Assembly (NCBI GenBank): GCA_025506515.1 | Contig: CM046453.1 | Coordinates: 6,437,410 to 6,501,409, forward strand | From: Flaveria trinervia | Lineage: Eukaryota; Streptophyta; Magnoliopsida; Asterales; Asteraceae | Length of the DNA stretch: 64,000 nt | Direction: 5' to 3' | The notes under the pieces: generated by a model | Told to the model about the DNA's origin: nothing | Databases searched by the model: none | What the model saw: only the letters and a program-made list of their open reading frames with translations | Shown: piece after piece, positions 1-12,999 of the stretch | Numbering within the stretch: the first letter of the stretch is position 1 | Layout of the letters: each line of letters begins with the position of its first letter | Made by a program: the position numbers and the translations under genes

Positions 1-917
1 AAGAGAGAAAAATAAGAAGAATTATGTTTTAATAACATAAATTACTAATGTTTTTTTATAATTCGCTTATAAACATTTCACATCATTAAAGACTAGACTC
101 ATAAATTTTTAGAGAACGAAATGTGAATGGTCCAACTAAAACATTTATGTATATAACTTATAAATAAGGTGTTTTATAAAAGTGAAAATTAAACCTAAAA
201 ATATTATTAATTAAATAAATCATTAATGAATGAAGATGTAAAAAATATAAAAAAACAAAATTTACTTACGGTCATAAGGCTTATTACGACACTGTCATTA
301 CATGCCATAATGGACAATACGGACCGTAAAAAATCATGAAATTACGGGTTGTAATGGATAATACGGCCCGTAAAAATCATGAATTGACTTATTTGATATT
401 TACAGACCAATAAAGCCCGTGAAGGTCCTTACAAGTCGTATCAAGGGCATCCATATATCACTCTGTGTGTTTCTATAACAGACCCCTTATTAAAAGGTCA
501 TCTTTTAATGGTGTACAACCTCTTAATGGTTCAGAGGTAGCGTTTATGCTAAACCCATAACCATCGACTTGTTATATTAAAATAAAAATGGTTACCGAAA
601 GAATTGATTGACAAATTTAGTTTAACTTTCTACCCATGTCTCGCAACTAAAGGGGCATTTGGTATGCAGAAATTTAATGAAATTTAATGGAATTGAAATC
701 TAAATTCCATGGATTATTGTGTTTGGTTGGTATAAATTCGTTGAATTTAATTCTTAACGTGTTTGGTTGTGAAAAAATTTGAAATTGAAATTAATCCCAT
801 CAAATTCCTTAACGAAGGATTTAAGATCCTTTCAAAGTTTAAAGTATTTCAAATTTCGTCGACCCCATCTCCGCCACCGAACGCCAACCGACTCCCCTAA
901 GGATCTAATAGGAAGTA
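1..917. other. AT-rich intergenic DNA with a 44-bp tandem duplication
   Basis: I see no gene here. A 44-bp unit occurs twice in tandem at about 308-395 (both copies contain AATACGG and CCGTAAAAA), in a stretch rich in TACGG/CCGTA inverted words. From about 651 there are several copies of the words TTTGGT and AATTTAAT, as in degenerate TIR elements, but I cannot place both ends of such an element. Confidence 0.5.
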
Positions 918-1592
918 AGGGGCTATTTGGTAGCCTCTTAATCAACCTTTTAATCAGTTTCTTAACGGTTCAAATATCTAAATGGTTCAACACTTAATAG
1001 TTCAGACTTTCTGTTTCACGAGCAAATGTCTGAATGGTTCAGATATTTGCCTCTGAATGGTTAAGCATGATACTAGTGCTGAATGGTTAAGAGGTCTAAT
1101 ACTGAATGGTTAAAACCTATTATCTGAATTGATCAAACATTTGCATTTGAATCGTTAAACGATATACTAGCTCTTAATGGTTCAGACCTTTTAACGATTC
1201 AACACTTAGGACTTGTCTGACAATTTCTGAATGATTGAGTGCTAAACCAATAAGAGGTCTAAACCATTAAATATTGAACTATTAAGATGTCTGAACCATG
1301 AAGAGGTAGTATATCGTTTAACTATTGAAAGACAAATGTCTTATCAATTTCGATAATATGACTTAACCATTCAGCATTAGACCTTTTAACCATTCAACAT
1401 CAGTATCTTAACCATTCAGAGGTAAATATCTAAACCATTCAGACATTTGCTCGTGAATCATTAAGTGCTGAACCATTTAGACATTTGAACCATGAAGAGG
1501 TTGATTAAGAGGCTGTCAAACAACCTTTTAATGATTTAGACATCTTATTAGTTCAACATTAATCAATTAAAAGTTATCAAACAACTCCTAAG
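918..1592. mobile_element. Foldback / MITE-like inverted repeat, family copy 1
   Basis: The left half contains ACGAGCAAATGTCTGAATGG (about 1019) and the right half its near-perfect reverse complement (about 1430-1455), so almost the whole element folds back on itself. The left end reads AGGGGCTATTTGGTAGCC; related words in inverse orientation lie at 1520 and again near 1590, so the right end is uncertain. The body is built from the words TTAATGGTTCAGAC and GAACCATTAAG. Two shorter relatives lie at 13000-13340 and 13570-13904. The size, lack of coding and TIR style suggest a non-autonomous hAT-like element; that assignment is inference. Confidence 0.6.
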
Positions 1593-1661
1593 CGCGAACT
1601 CGCCTCGACAGTTATTCAAGCTCCGTGTCTTCGGATTTAGAAAAAAAGTACTAATAACTTA

Positions 1662-2323
1662 GGATATGTTTGGTATGTGGTAATGGAATGGACGGAGGAA
1701 TATAATGAGTAAGAAATGGAATAGACAAGAGAATGAAATGAATCATTACATTTCATTGTTCTGTTTGGTTGCTCTTTATACATTTGTTTTATTTGTTAGG
1801 TATAAAAATACGATGTTGGCGGTGGCCTTAGGTGGTTTCTTGCGATGTCGATGGTGTCCTTTGGATGTGGTTTATTGCGATGGCGGTGGTGGCCTTCGGA
1901 GGTGGTTTCTTGCGGTGGTGGTTCCCGGCGGCGACGGTGGCCTTCGGAGGTGGTTTTCGGTGGTGATTTCCGGCGCCGGTCATGGTCGGTGGTGGCCTTC
2001 AATGGTTTTAGGCGGCGGCGGTGTCCGACGATAGTGTTCCCGGGTAGTGATGGCCGACCGTGATGGTGGCCGGTGGTGGTTGCTGGTGAATAGCAATCTT
2101 GGTGGTTGGTGGTGGTTGTTGTGGCGAGTGATGTTGGTGACTAATGATGGAAGAAGGCATGTAATGAAAAAAAAGAAGGGGGAGTGGATGGAATGAATTT
2201 GAGGGAATGAAATCAACTATGTAATGGTTCATTCCATCACCTCGACCAACCAAACATGTTTTTATTTATTCACGAGGTTCATTCCATTCCGTCCCTCGTT
2301 ACTACATCCGAAACGTTACCTTA
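1662..2323. mobile_element. TIR element with a GGT/GGC-rich core
   Basis: The ends are imperfect inverted repeats: the left reads TATGTTTGGTATGTGGTAATG and the right, on the other strand, AACGTTTCGGATGTAGTAACG. Inside the right end is CATGTTTGGTTGG, and near both ends lie copies of GGAATGGA. The core (about 1815-2140) is strongly G-rich with repeated GGTGGT and GGCGGC, unlike the AT-rich surroundings, and leaves open reading frames in several frames. Those are composition artefacts, not genes. Confidence 0.5.
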
Positions 2324-2882
2324 ATTTTTATTCAATAAATGATATTAGGGATTGAAACTAGGGTTTTAGGGTACGTAAAACGTAAGGTTTCTGCCACCGG
2401 AATACTCTCCCCTCCGCCCTGAGAACACACTCTTCTACACATCAATCATCTCCGACATCAGAAAGTTTAGGTGATTGCATTTCATTTTGTTAATGAATTC
2501 GAGATACTCATACTTAATTTAATCTCCTTGTGTTCAAGCAGTTCATAAAACATCCACATGAGTTTTTGTAGCATTTAAACACAATATACTAACCTCTAAT
2601 CATAGTTTTCATCAAAGAACGTGTGGCCGAATAGTCACTTTGCACTTGGTAGTTTATAATATGATCGTTATTCAACTTATTTTGCTTCTGAATGCATCTG
2701 TGTTTTGGAAGTTTGAATCTGTTCTTTCTCTGCTGTTGTTTTATAGTCAATTGTTTTGTTTTGTAGGTTTAAATTATTGGAATTTACAGCTTTGGTTATG
2801 TTTATATGGATTTGTCATTGATTATTTGAACATTTGATGACATTGCAGGTGTTGAGGTTCGGGAAGTGTAAGGATAGGCATC
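2324..2882 (+). promoter_or_regulatory. NOL10 upstream region with probable 5'-UTR intron
   Basis: A probable 5'-UTR exon lies at about 2400-2470, followed by a donor-like AG|GTGATT and an acceptor-like ATTGCAG at about 2841-2848. A short leader then runs to the ATG at 2883. The intron-like stretch is T-rich, as plant introns are. This is inferred from splice-site form only. Confidence 0.4.
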
Positions 2883-5800
2883 ATGGCTTACCAAGGAGGT
2901 AATCTGAAGTCAACATCCATAAATGGAGTGAAGATGTATACGGTTGCGGGACAACACCGCTCGCTGGCGACTTGGCTGCCTCCAAAGAAGCTTAGAGCTC
3001 TTCGTAAAGATAAAAGTACTGATTTTGTTCATTGTCTTATGTTCTGTTACTTCTGTGTAAAATTGGTATTTCCATACGAACATTGCTTCAAAGGTTTGCT
3101 GATCATGGCATATGCATACAATGTTATTTTCATATTTACATTTTAAACTAGAGCTCCCTATGCATATTCCAGTATTGTTCATGTTATATTCAGTAGGTTT
3201 TCTAGAACTATTTTACTTTATAAAATCTTTAACTGCTTCTTTGTTCCGTGTACAGATTACTTGGAACGGGTGGATTTGATCCAGGACTTAAGATTTGAAA
3301 CTGCAACAACTAGAATTAAAGCTACCCCAGATGGAGAATTTCTCATTGCTTCAGGTTATTGGGAACATGTGATGTATTATTGTGTTTCATTTAACTTTGT
3401 CGGTATCATGTGGTAGAATTGTGTTAGTAACTTCACTGAATGTCTTGAGCGTTTTAGGTATTTACCCTCCACAAGTCAAAGTATACGAGCTAAGGGAATT
3501 ATCATTGAAGTTTGAAAGGCATCTGGTATCGGAGATCATCAATTTCCAGGTATCTTTTTCTTAAGTTTTGGAATTTGTATCTCATTAACATGAAAGCTTA
3601 TATAGTAAATTACAAGAGACGCCTCTTTGACATTTTGCTCAATGTTTTTTCCATATCGTAACAGGTGTTGAGCGATGATTACTCAAAGCTTGCATTCCTT
3701 TGTGCTGATCGTTCTGTTAATCTACATGCTAAATATGGAAGTCATTACAGTTTACGCATTCCAAGGTTCTTAACCTTCTCTCATCAGATATTTTTCGTTT
3801 TACATAAACGTGGATTCTTCTAAATCTGTATCATATACTTGTTTCTCCCATCAGATCCTTGCTTTCTCATTAGTAGGGGGTGTTTTATATTTTTTACTAA
3901 TAGTCAAATACTTGCTTTGAACCTTGTGTCTAGTCAAAGATTACATTTGTTTTGGAACAAATGGATAGGGAGACACCTTTACTGTCTTTATCCTGTTCAC
4001 TTCAGTTTACTCTTAATAAATTCTATATATTTCATTCCTTCTTTTATGATCAGATGGGAAGGGATATTATATATGATTGCTGGTCATGTGATTTGATATG
4101 TGCCGCTTCTTCTCCTGATCTATACAGAATTAACTTAGAGCAGGTTATTTGCCAAACTCCTCAACCACCAACCTGTTATTATGAGAGATTAATTATATTT
4201 TTTTGTCTATATTTGGATCTAAAATAAGTACTTCTTATGCAGGGACGCTTTCTATCTTCTCTTAACACACAATCCCCAGCACTGAATGTAGTATCAAGAA
4301 GGTGAGTTTGACATCATTAAGGAAATGCACTTTGCTCATTTTATAGTTAATATGGTTTTGTTTGTTTATTTTAGCAAGTATCATGGGCTAATTGCTGGTG
4401 GCGGTGAGGATGGTGCTGTTGAATGCTTTGACATGCGAATAAAATCTTCTGTTGCCAGGCTCAATGCAGTTACGTCTGTCAATGAGGGTGATCAGGTTGT
4501 TTTCTTGTTTTCTTATACAGATTAGAGCTTTAACATTTTATATGATCCGACAGGTAACAATATGGTGCGTAGTTTCCTATTAATGAGTTTGAGTAATAAG
4601 AGACTATGACCAATTGTTTTGCTTGATCTTTTTCTAAAGAGTCATATACGGTCTTTTTAGATTTAGCAAATGCAGTAGGCACAGTCAGAAAATGCGCATA
4701 CCGTAACTTCAATCAACTAAATGCAAAGATGCTAAATTTTTTTTAAAGTAGAAATTCATTTAACTTTAGCAAGTGGTTATGATTGTGAGTGAAGTACCTA
4801 ACAAAGCTCTTGTTTAAATAGGAGGTGACTGCTATAGAGTTTGATGGAGAAGGAGGTTATCACATGGCTGTTGGAAGTAGTGGTGGAAAGGTATGCTTAA
4901 GATATCATTGTAATGTTTCCATCACCATGACTTTGACTATGTTTTATCATGTCAAATGCGAATGTAGTATGATTAGTTAGTTTTCTATTATTATAATATC
5001 AATTTTGTAGAACTCATTCTTATTATTTGCAGGTGATGATTTATGATCTGCGCTCATCATCTCCTCTTCGAGTGAAAGATCACATGTAAGTTATCAATTT
5101 AAGCTGTTACATTTATAACAATGTTGTGTACTTTTATTTAATTTTTTATTGAAACTGGCAAAATATAAACAGGTATGGAAGCCCCATATTGAATATCAAA
5201 TGGCATCAAACTCTCAACTCTGAGAGGCCAAAGCTAATTACTACTGATAAGCATATTGTTCGGATTTGGGATCCAGAAACTGTAAGTGTGTATTTATGTA
5301 TTATTTAGTTGATTCGAGAATTACGCTAGTCTTCCACGCGATAAGAATATTTTTTTGTAGGATTTGTCTTGTACTTCATGAGTGATACTCTCTGGACCCA
5401 GAAATTGTTGACGTATTTCAAAAGAACCATGCTGAACTGATAATTTCAGAACTGTTTTTTAGTGTTTACATTACTAAGACATAATCATATAAAAACATGG
5501 TTGTTTCTATTGGTTTCAGGGGGATGGAATGACTAGTATTGAACCAACTGCCGGAGCCATAAATGATATGTGTGTGTTCAGTGATAGTGGACTGATGCTA
5601 TTGGCTCTAGACACCTGCCAAATTCCTTATTATTTCTTACCCTCCTTGGGACCTGCTCCAAAGTGGTGTTCGTACATTGAAAACTTAACAGTATGCCTCA
5701 AATATTACTACTATTACGTTAACTTTACACCTCAACTGTTTGTTATTTGGATCTTATCATAAACATGTGTATACGTAGGAAGAGTTAGAGGAGGATGCAC

Positions 5801-7453
5801 AAACAACTATTTATGATGATTACAAATTTTTAACAAAAGAGGAGCTTGAGAAGTTGAATTTGACCAATTTAATCGGTACAAATCTGCTAAGGGCCTACAT
5901 GCATGGGTTCTTTATCGATTACCGGCTGTATAAAAAGGTGATTTGTTTTGCTTTATTTTGGATACTACAAATTGTTGTGTTAATTTAGTTATTTCTCTTA
6001 TGCTTATTATTATCATTATTATTTATTTGTTTCAAAATATTGTGTTGAAATGCATTTACAGGCTCAGGCAGCGGCTAATCCAATGGTATATGAAGAGTAT
6101 ATAGAGAAACGGAAGCGAGAGAAGGAAGAACTAGAACGCAGTACCCGGATTACGGTTAGTATATTTTACGAATGGCTTTTATGTCTACCAATAATGAGTG
6201 TTTATTTACAAATGTGTTTGATTTTAAGCTTATGTTATATTTCAGATTAAGAAGAAACTTCCTAAGGTTAACCGTGTTCTTGCAAAACGTCTTCTAGAAG
6301 ATGAGGAATTGGAAGCCACTAAAAAAGAAACTGATATTGTTGACACCAAAAAACCAATAAGAAAAAGAAGGGACTCTCTTCTGAAGTTCTACAAGATGAA
6401 CGGTTCACATCATTGTTCAATAATGAGGTACGAGTATATATTTGTTTTTAAATTCTTAAATCTTTCTAGAATTAACATTTTTTTTAAGAGCAAAAATATG
6501 AACTAAAATGACATATAAGATGCCATATCTGTACAATCAGTAATAATTGCTACGGCTGCACAGGTCATTTGTTTGTACAATCAGTAATAATTGCAACTTA
6601 GTTGCTAAAATCGGTATATGTTGGTTTCTAGTTCGTGTCAAATTTGAAGTTGGTTGCTAAAATCTGGCTAATGAGGATAAAACAACTGGTTTTAAATCAG
6701 TAATGTTAATTGATAGTTTATCATAGGCCCTGTTATCACATAACAATCCTCTTTATTTCAGGACTTTGAAGTTGATGAAAACTCTCTCGAGTATCGGGCT
6801 TTGCATCCATTGGCTGCACCTGTGCAGCAATCTTTAGTGAAGGAACATTTTGAGCCTTTTATGGAAGAAGACGAGGATCTAAGTGATTCTGACGCATCAG
6901 AAGATCAGTCTTCAGGTGATGAACATACAGAAATTAAGAATAAAGATGGAAAGAAAACTCATGCTCCGAGGTAATTATCATTTCCTACAGATGTTGGCCC
7001 ATTTTCATATGAACGGGTCAATTTGGGCTCCTTTTATCTCTAACACGTCAAACTGACAAATATATTAAAATTTTCTTAAAAATGTGCAGATTGTATGAAG
7101 TGAAGGATGAGAGGCATGCAGAAGCATTTAGAAATCGCAAGTCACTCGCTAAAGAGGATGCACTGCCACTGGAAGAGAGAGTAAAAGCTTTAGAAAATAA
7201 TAAAAGTTCAAATGGTTTCAACAAGGTTAAAGCGGGCCCCGGTGGGTCACGCGAGATTTCATTTATATCAAGAAGTAAGGGGAAGTACGTGGAAGATGAC
7301 TATGATGATGATAACCCTCGTGAAAAAAGAAGGGGAATACAGTCACTTGGGCTGAAGTCTGATAGATCAGGGTTTCAGGGTAGGGGCCGTGGAGGGGGCA
7401 GAGGGCGGGGACGAGGTGGAAGAGGCAGAGGCAGAGGAAGGGGTCGGCGGTGA
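2883..7453 (+). CDS. NOL10: NOL10/Enp2-like nucleolar WD40 protein (two 1-bp gaps)
   Basis: The yeast homologue Enp2 acts in the small-subunit processome during 18S rRNA maturation in the nucleolus. I read 16 exons: 2883-3015, 3256-3354, 3458-3549, 3665-3765, 4054-4143, 4243-4301, 4375-4495, 4822-4890, 5033-5085, 5173-5281, 5520-5690, 5779-5937, 6062-6154, 6246-6427, 6762-6970, 7090-7453. The protein starts MAYQGGNLKSTSINGVKMYT, has family words such as PPQVKVYELREL, SSPDLYRINLEQ, GGEDGAVECFDMR and GPAPKWCSYIENL, and ends in an RG-rich tail typical of nucleolar proteins. The length would be about 701 aa. The frame is lost twice by one base: at the acceptor of exon 5 (about 4053) and in the A-run at 6348-6353 of exon 14. 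Everything downstream is conserved, so I regard the gene as functional and the gaps as likely assembly errors. Confidence 0.92.
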
Positions 7454-8187
7454 CGTTAGTAAATGAGAAATGTATACGAGTGTGAGCAAATGTAATTTGT
7501 ATACAAGAATCGCGAGTAAAAGAAGGGATGCATTTTTACAAGGTTAGATGAGGTGATTTTAGCTCTCGGGGACATGTTTTACTTTTCACATATTTTTAAT
7601 GATTTTTTTGCCTACATATTTTATGTTTAAGCAGTAATCTAGATGTCGTGTGTGCTAGTCATGGCATCTCCATAATCAAGGCTTATGATTCGCATTGCTA
7701 CAAAAGCTCTCAGAAGCGAGATGTACCAACCTCTAGTTGTGGCGTCTCAAATCATAAGCCCTTTGAAATTTAGCTGTTTAAAAAAAAAATTAAATAGAGT
7801 TAAAACTAGCAAGCTCAAATGCTCTTAAATTAAATAGAGCATTTAAATAGAGCTGAGCTTGTTTATATTTCTAGCTCAAACTTTGATCATGTATGCTGAA
7901 TTACTTGGTTTATAGTGCTTGTATGAAGTCAATAGAATGGTTATATACATCAACATGAAGTTGGATCATAGATAAACACTTGCTACAAGGGTGCCATATG
8001 ATGTTTCATCTTTCATTAACCTTAATAGTAAATGAACACAAAGAACAAATCTAATTATGAAAATGAACACACAAACAATATATTTAATTATTAATCGTGG
8101 TGTTGGAAACATGATTAAGGAACTGATTAATCTTAATTAACAAGATCACATTTAGTCCTAATTATTATACTCAAGAATAAATCTCAT
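7454..8187. other. Convergent 3' region between NOL10 and PNC
   Basis: There is no gene. The region must carry the 3' UTRs and polyadenylation sites of both convergent genes. A perfect 11-bp inverted repeat (GGCTTATGATT at 7680-7690 and its complement at 7750-7760) could form a hairpin with a loop of about 59 bases just after NOL10. Confidence 0.5.
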
Positions 8188-11100
8188 TTATGAGCTTTTT
8201 AGCCTGCTTCTGCTTAAAAACAAGAATCTCTTTATTCCCAGAAACAGTACCCATGTGCTCTTTGTAATCTTTTCCTTTATCATTAGAAGCAATGCTGAAC
8301 TTAACACGGTTTTTAGGATTTGGGCACGTAAGCCTTTGAAGAATCCAAGAAATCCTTCCTTTTTCCATATGGCGTAAAGTGCACCTGATACTGTTTTCCT
8401 TGATCCTACTTCTGGGTCCTCGTTTATATCTTCATCTGAATCCGCAGCCTGAATCATTACTTTGCATCTGCGTGTAGTAGTGTTTCGGTTTAACTTCTGT
8501 ATATTTAGAACTTGACTTTTGGATCAAACAGATATGTACTCAACTACGTTTTGACTTTTGACTTGAAAGTTTTATAAAGAATTAACCAAATTTAGTCAAT
8601 TTTTTAAAAGTTTACCCTTTACCAGCTGTTTGTTGGCTAATAAAAGCCATTAAAGTTTCAAGTGTTTCGATTTAGCGCAATGTGTACAGGTTACCAGGTC
8701 AGAACTGATGATGTGGTATTAGCTTTGACCATCTTGACTTTATTCTTACTGTATCAAGGGAAATTCAATTACCTTTGACCAAGTTGACTTATTGGTTTTT
8801 TTTCCTGGCCCCAAAGAAGCTGATTATCAAAAACTGTCTTTTATTACGGAGATTGTAAAATTGTGAGGAGATGGTAACATTATTTTTTGATAACCATGAG
8901 AACTCGTCGAAAAAGTCACTGAACACAACAAATGTGATCATATAAAGTGAGTCGCGTGAGGCACCTGGCCTTCAAAGGGGTTAAATGCATTAAACTAGAG
9001 CAAGCTTGATTTGAACCTACTTAGCACCAAGCCACCCTTGAAGGTCAATTTGGTAACATATGATACAACTTTGAATTAGAATATATAATTTGACCCCAAA
9101 AGTCAACTTCGACATCATATTTGTATAATATGCTCCACAAAGAAGAATTTACCTGATAGCTGGGTATGTCAAGCAGGTAGCAGCACACTTTGAGGCTGCC
9201 CCTAACAAAAAAGCAGTTAGGGCAGAAAGTGACTGTGGGTTACCTACCTGTCCCTCCAATAGTCTTTGTTTCAATTGATCAAATGCAGTGTACTGCAAAA
9301 AGAAAAAAAATCACTAGAAACATCATTGATTCATACACATCAAGTAAATCATTTTTTTTGGGAATCCATTTACACAAATGCACATTTCGCCTTATGTAGG
9401 GGCAAGCAAATGCTAGGTTAAACACGCTGCTTTGCAAATCAGAAAATGTTGAGGATCATTGACTGTTTCTTAATATCTTGGTAACAAATTACCTGAATTG
9501 CTGGATTTATTGTAAGCAAAATTGATATGCCGAGTCCATCAAACGCCTCTCCCCATGTTCCCTCTGAAAGGGTCTTCCATAGCCCTTTGGACTTGCCAAA
9601 CTCACTTGTTTGCATCCTCGACGCAGCTGTATCCAACGGCTGAAGAAATACCTCAGATTTAGTCATCAGTTTTTGTAACAACCCACAATTTAATCGTATA
9701 CTCATGCTCATGTATATATTTATTACAGGTATCGATATCGACCCGTATGCTTATGAGTGAATCGGTTTATGTATTATCTCTAAAGAGTCAAAAAAGTAAA
9801 CTTCAAAAGGTTGCCCAAAAAAGAAATGGGTCAATTGAGTTGAAAATTCACCCAAAGTGTACTTTTATCCAGTAAAAAATTCTAGATCATTTTGTTCAAA
9901 AAGTATGATAAATTTCTAAATCATGGGCAGCACACTAACTATACATAAAGGATGTTCGATATTCAAACAAAAAGCATTTCGGGTCGATCTGACCCGACCC
10001 GACCCATCCTATACCAAAAAAACTCAATTGCCACTCAACCTATCCATTTTGCCACATGTAACGTACATTGTTAGACGAACTAATACGATTGCAGCTAACC
10101 TGGGTTAATGCAACGGTACAAGCGCCCGCAACAGCAGCAATAAGCAAGTTAGCTCTGGTTCCAATAGACTTATATCCAGATCTCTCGATGTACATCCTCC
10201 TAAAGAAGCTATATCCATAAAAGTATATGAACGATGATATAAACGATTGCAGGTTCTTCGTCCCTAGCCCTTGAAACAAAGAAAGAACCTGACGTTTGGA
10301 AATTGCTTCCCATAGAACATCAGAAAGGTTCCTGTTCAAAATATGAACAATATAAGATTCCCATAATATGAATATTTACCAATCACCAATACACTACAGG
10401 GTTCAGATATGAAAGCGTGCTGCTATACAAACACCACCCCCAATAGTGCACAACAGCAAGCATGTCACATCATACGGGCTGTGTAATACTGTATTGTCAT
10501 AAGTCATAGCGATCATTTCTTTGCTAGTCAAAACACATCATATGGGCTGTACGATGGCGCAAAATGGTCATGCTATTAGGATTAAACACACACTAACAGA
10601 ACACGAAAACAACAAAATGACACAGGGATATAACGTAGTACGACCACGGGTGATCACTAGGTATATTTTTATTGAGTGATAATTTTGATTACAAGTATAT
10701 GGCATATATATACATAGAGACTAATCTAGGGTCAATAACTTCATGATTAAGAAATCACTAAACGGGCTCGAATGTAGGCTAGGCCTACGAACCCAAAATG
10801 TACATGCCGTGTGGATTTGTCAATGTTCATATTGATCATTTCTTTGTCAGTCAACCACATCATACTGGTTGTATGATTTTGTCCCAATACGACCCATATA
10901 ACCATTTTTGCCATAACATACAGGCCCGTATGACCATTTTCACCTTATCACACGACCATTTTCACCTTATCATACGGATCATTTGACCATGATCACCTTA
11001 TCATAAACAATCATGTCCGAACAGTGTGTCAGTAGAGTTTGTTTTAACACTGATCATATAACATGAGCATCAAAATCACAGGTGTCACAATCGGGAGTTC

Positions 11101-11531
11101 ATCATGTTAATCAATTTTCAATCATACAAATATGAAAATACCCATCTTCAGTTCACAACCCACATGTAACTCAGTATATCTATCTACACACACCAGCAAA
11201 TTCACAAAACAATCGAATACAACCTCAAATTCACTAATCAAACCAGCAATCGACATCAAAGATTCAAAGGGTACGCATACGACGCACAATCAGAACCCAA
11301 ACTGAACAAAATTGGTACTTAAAACTGATAAACAAACTCAAAGGGTACACAAAAGACAGATGAAACCAAAAATTGAAACAAGAACCTGTATTTCCTAAGA
11401 TTGGGGGTACGCAATTCAGCTTGATACTTCGTTTTGCAGGTATCCAAAGGGTACAAGATGGTGGTGCTAGCGAGAGACCCAATTGCCCCTGCTGTTGCAT
11501 CTACTAACGATTCCATATCAAACCCACCCAT
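8188..11531 (-). CDS. PNC: Peroxisomal adenine nucleotide carrier (PNC1/PNC2-like)
   Basis: Arabidopsis PNC1/PNC2 are peroxisomal membrane carriers that exchange cytosolic ATP for matrix AMP/ADP and so feed fatty-acid activation and beta-oxidation. Five exons on the minus strand: 11386-11531, 10100-10331, 9493-9639, 9153-9292, 8188-8467, giving 314 aa, close to the family length. The start MGGFDMESLVDATAGAIGS and the words TTILYPLDTCKTKYQAE, WEAISKRQV, QGLGTKNLQSFIS, SIGTRANLLIAA, SRMQTSEFGKSKGLWKTL, DGLGISILLTINPAIQ and LKTVLSSALLLMIKEKIT match PNC closely. The mitochondrial-carrier signature PxD is visible in PLDTCK and PLDTAA. All splice junctions keep frame and I see no damage. Intron 1 (10332-11385) holds short repeats. 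Confidence 0.93.
10920..11008. repeat. Short tandem repeat in PNC intron 1
   Basis: The word GACCATTTTCACCTTATCA occurs at about 10932 and 10954, and a variant at about 10985, in a stretch rich in CCCGTATG/CATACGG words similar to those around 300-400. Confidence 0.5.
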
Positions 11532-12325
11532 TGATTGATGATCTTATGCAGTTCTGATAAGCTTTTGTGGTGATTGATTGAAGAAATGTTCGAAGATGGA
11601 AGCAATTAGGTGGGGTTTATCTTTGGAAAGAAAGAGGTATGGAGAGTGATGATTGAGAACATGGGGGCATTGGGCTCTCATCAGTAGAGTACACGGTTGA
11701 AATGAGTCACAATCGACTGTTATTGTAGTCAACAAAGCTTGAAATATCACAAATATGGTAAAATATAGAGTAATTGAAGTGGTATACAAATAATATCTTG
11801 GATAGATGTAAAATTAACAGAGTGTTTTGTTGCAGTTTGGTTTTAAACATATGCAAAAATATTGTAATGATAGTTTTTTTGATTGTTTTAGTTTTGTCAA
11901 GTGTTATCGAGTCTTTTCTTTATCTGTCTTAAATACGTATATATTTGAGTATTATTATTATTATAAATATGTAAATATTTAATAATTTTATACTTAATTA
12001 TTTAAATTAAATAATGCATGATTTAAATAGTATTTATTTATAAAAATATAATTATTAAATGTATATTTAAATATTAATTAAAAGTATTATAAAGAAAATA
12101 ATACTTTAAAATAGTGAATCAAATAATTTCATGTATATTAAATAATGTATTGTTAAGGAGGAGTTTATTAGGAACTAATACATTAAGCACTTGTACTATA
12201 TGTATAACAAGTTGTATTATGTGTATTAAATTTATAAAAATGCCAATTTTTAGTAATGCAAAATCCTTATATAAGTTACATAGATAAAATGTGCCTTTTT
12301 AGTAACCTTAATGAATGGAAGGTAG
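11532..12325. other. PNC promoter side and AT-rich intergenic DNA
   Basis: The first 200-300 bases upstream of the PNC start must contain its promoter and 5' UTR; I cannot place a TATA box with confidence. From about 11800 the sequence is extremely AT-rich and shows no gene. Confidence 0.4.
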
Positions 12326-12740
12326 TGTTGTAAAAATCGCTAGGCGTTAGTTGGGCGGCGATGTGAAGACTAGAGATTAATCGATTTGGAATTTTTATAT
12401 ATAATTTTCATTTTTATATATATAAATACACATTTTTATATGTAATTTTTATAAATGTGTTTAGTTATATATATATATATATATAAACAAATTTGGCCGA
12501 AATTTTAAAATTTTCGCCGGAATTTTTGAACTTCGCCGGAATCTCATCGGAATCTGCAAAAATGCAGAATAAAGGCCGATTAAGAGCCGACTAGGGCAGA
12601 TTAGTTTTGATTCTTTCCCGATTTGGACCAATTTCACCGACTAGCGATTATCCCCTCCGATTAAGGGAAATCCAATCGGTGACTCACCGATTGCCGACTA
12701 GTCGCCGATTAATCGGCCGACTAGTCCGAATTTTACAACA
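12326..12740. mobile_element. TIR element of about 415 bp
   Basis: The left end reads TGTTGTAAAAATCGCTAGGCG and the right end, on the opposite strand, TGTTGTAAAATTCGGACTAG, so there is an imperfect terminal inverted repeat. The right half is full of CGACTAG and CGATTAATCGG words; the left half contains GATTAATCGATTTGG. There is no convincing open frame. It is a non-autonomous DNA element of unknown superfamily. Confidence 0.6.
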
Positions 12741-12999
12741 GGAGACAATGTTAGCATCTCTTCTTCACATCGTGTGTCTTCCTACATCCACAAACAACCC
12801 CTTCAACTCCATCTTCCACGTTGGTCGTATCTTTCTTTCACATCAAATCATTTTGATATACCAACATATATTATTCATATTCTTATCTAAATTTGGTTTA
12901 AAGTTCACTAGAAATGATAATAAATCATAATTGTAAATTTTTTAAAAATCTTGATAATTTGAAGGTCAAACTTTTCGTAGAAACCTTCATTTTTTTATT

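Noticed and set aside
1705..2253. Overlapping open frames on both strands in the GGT/GGC-rich block
   Set aside because: Open in several frames at once, extreme composition (Gly/Arg/Trp or Pro/His), inside a TIR element; composition artefact.
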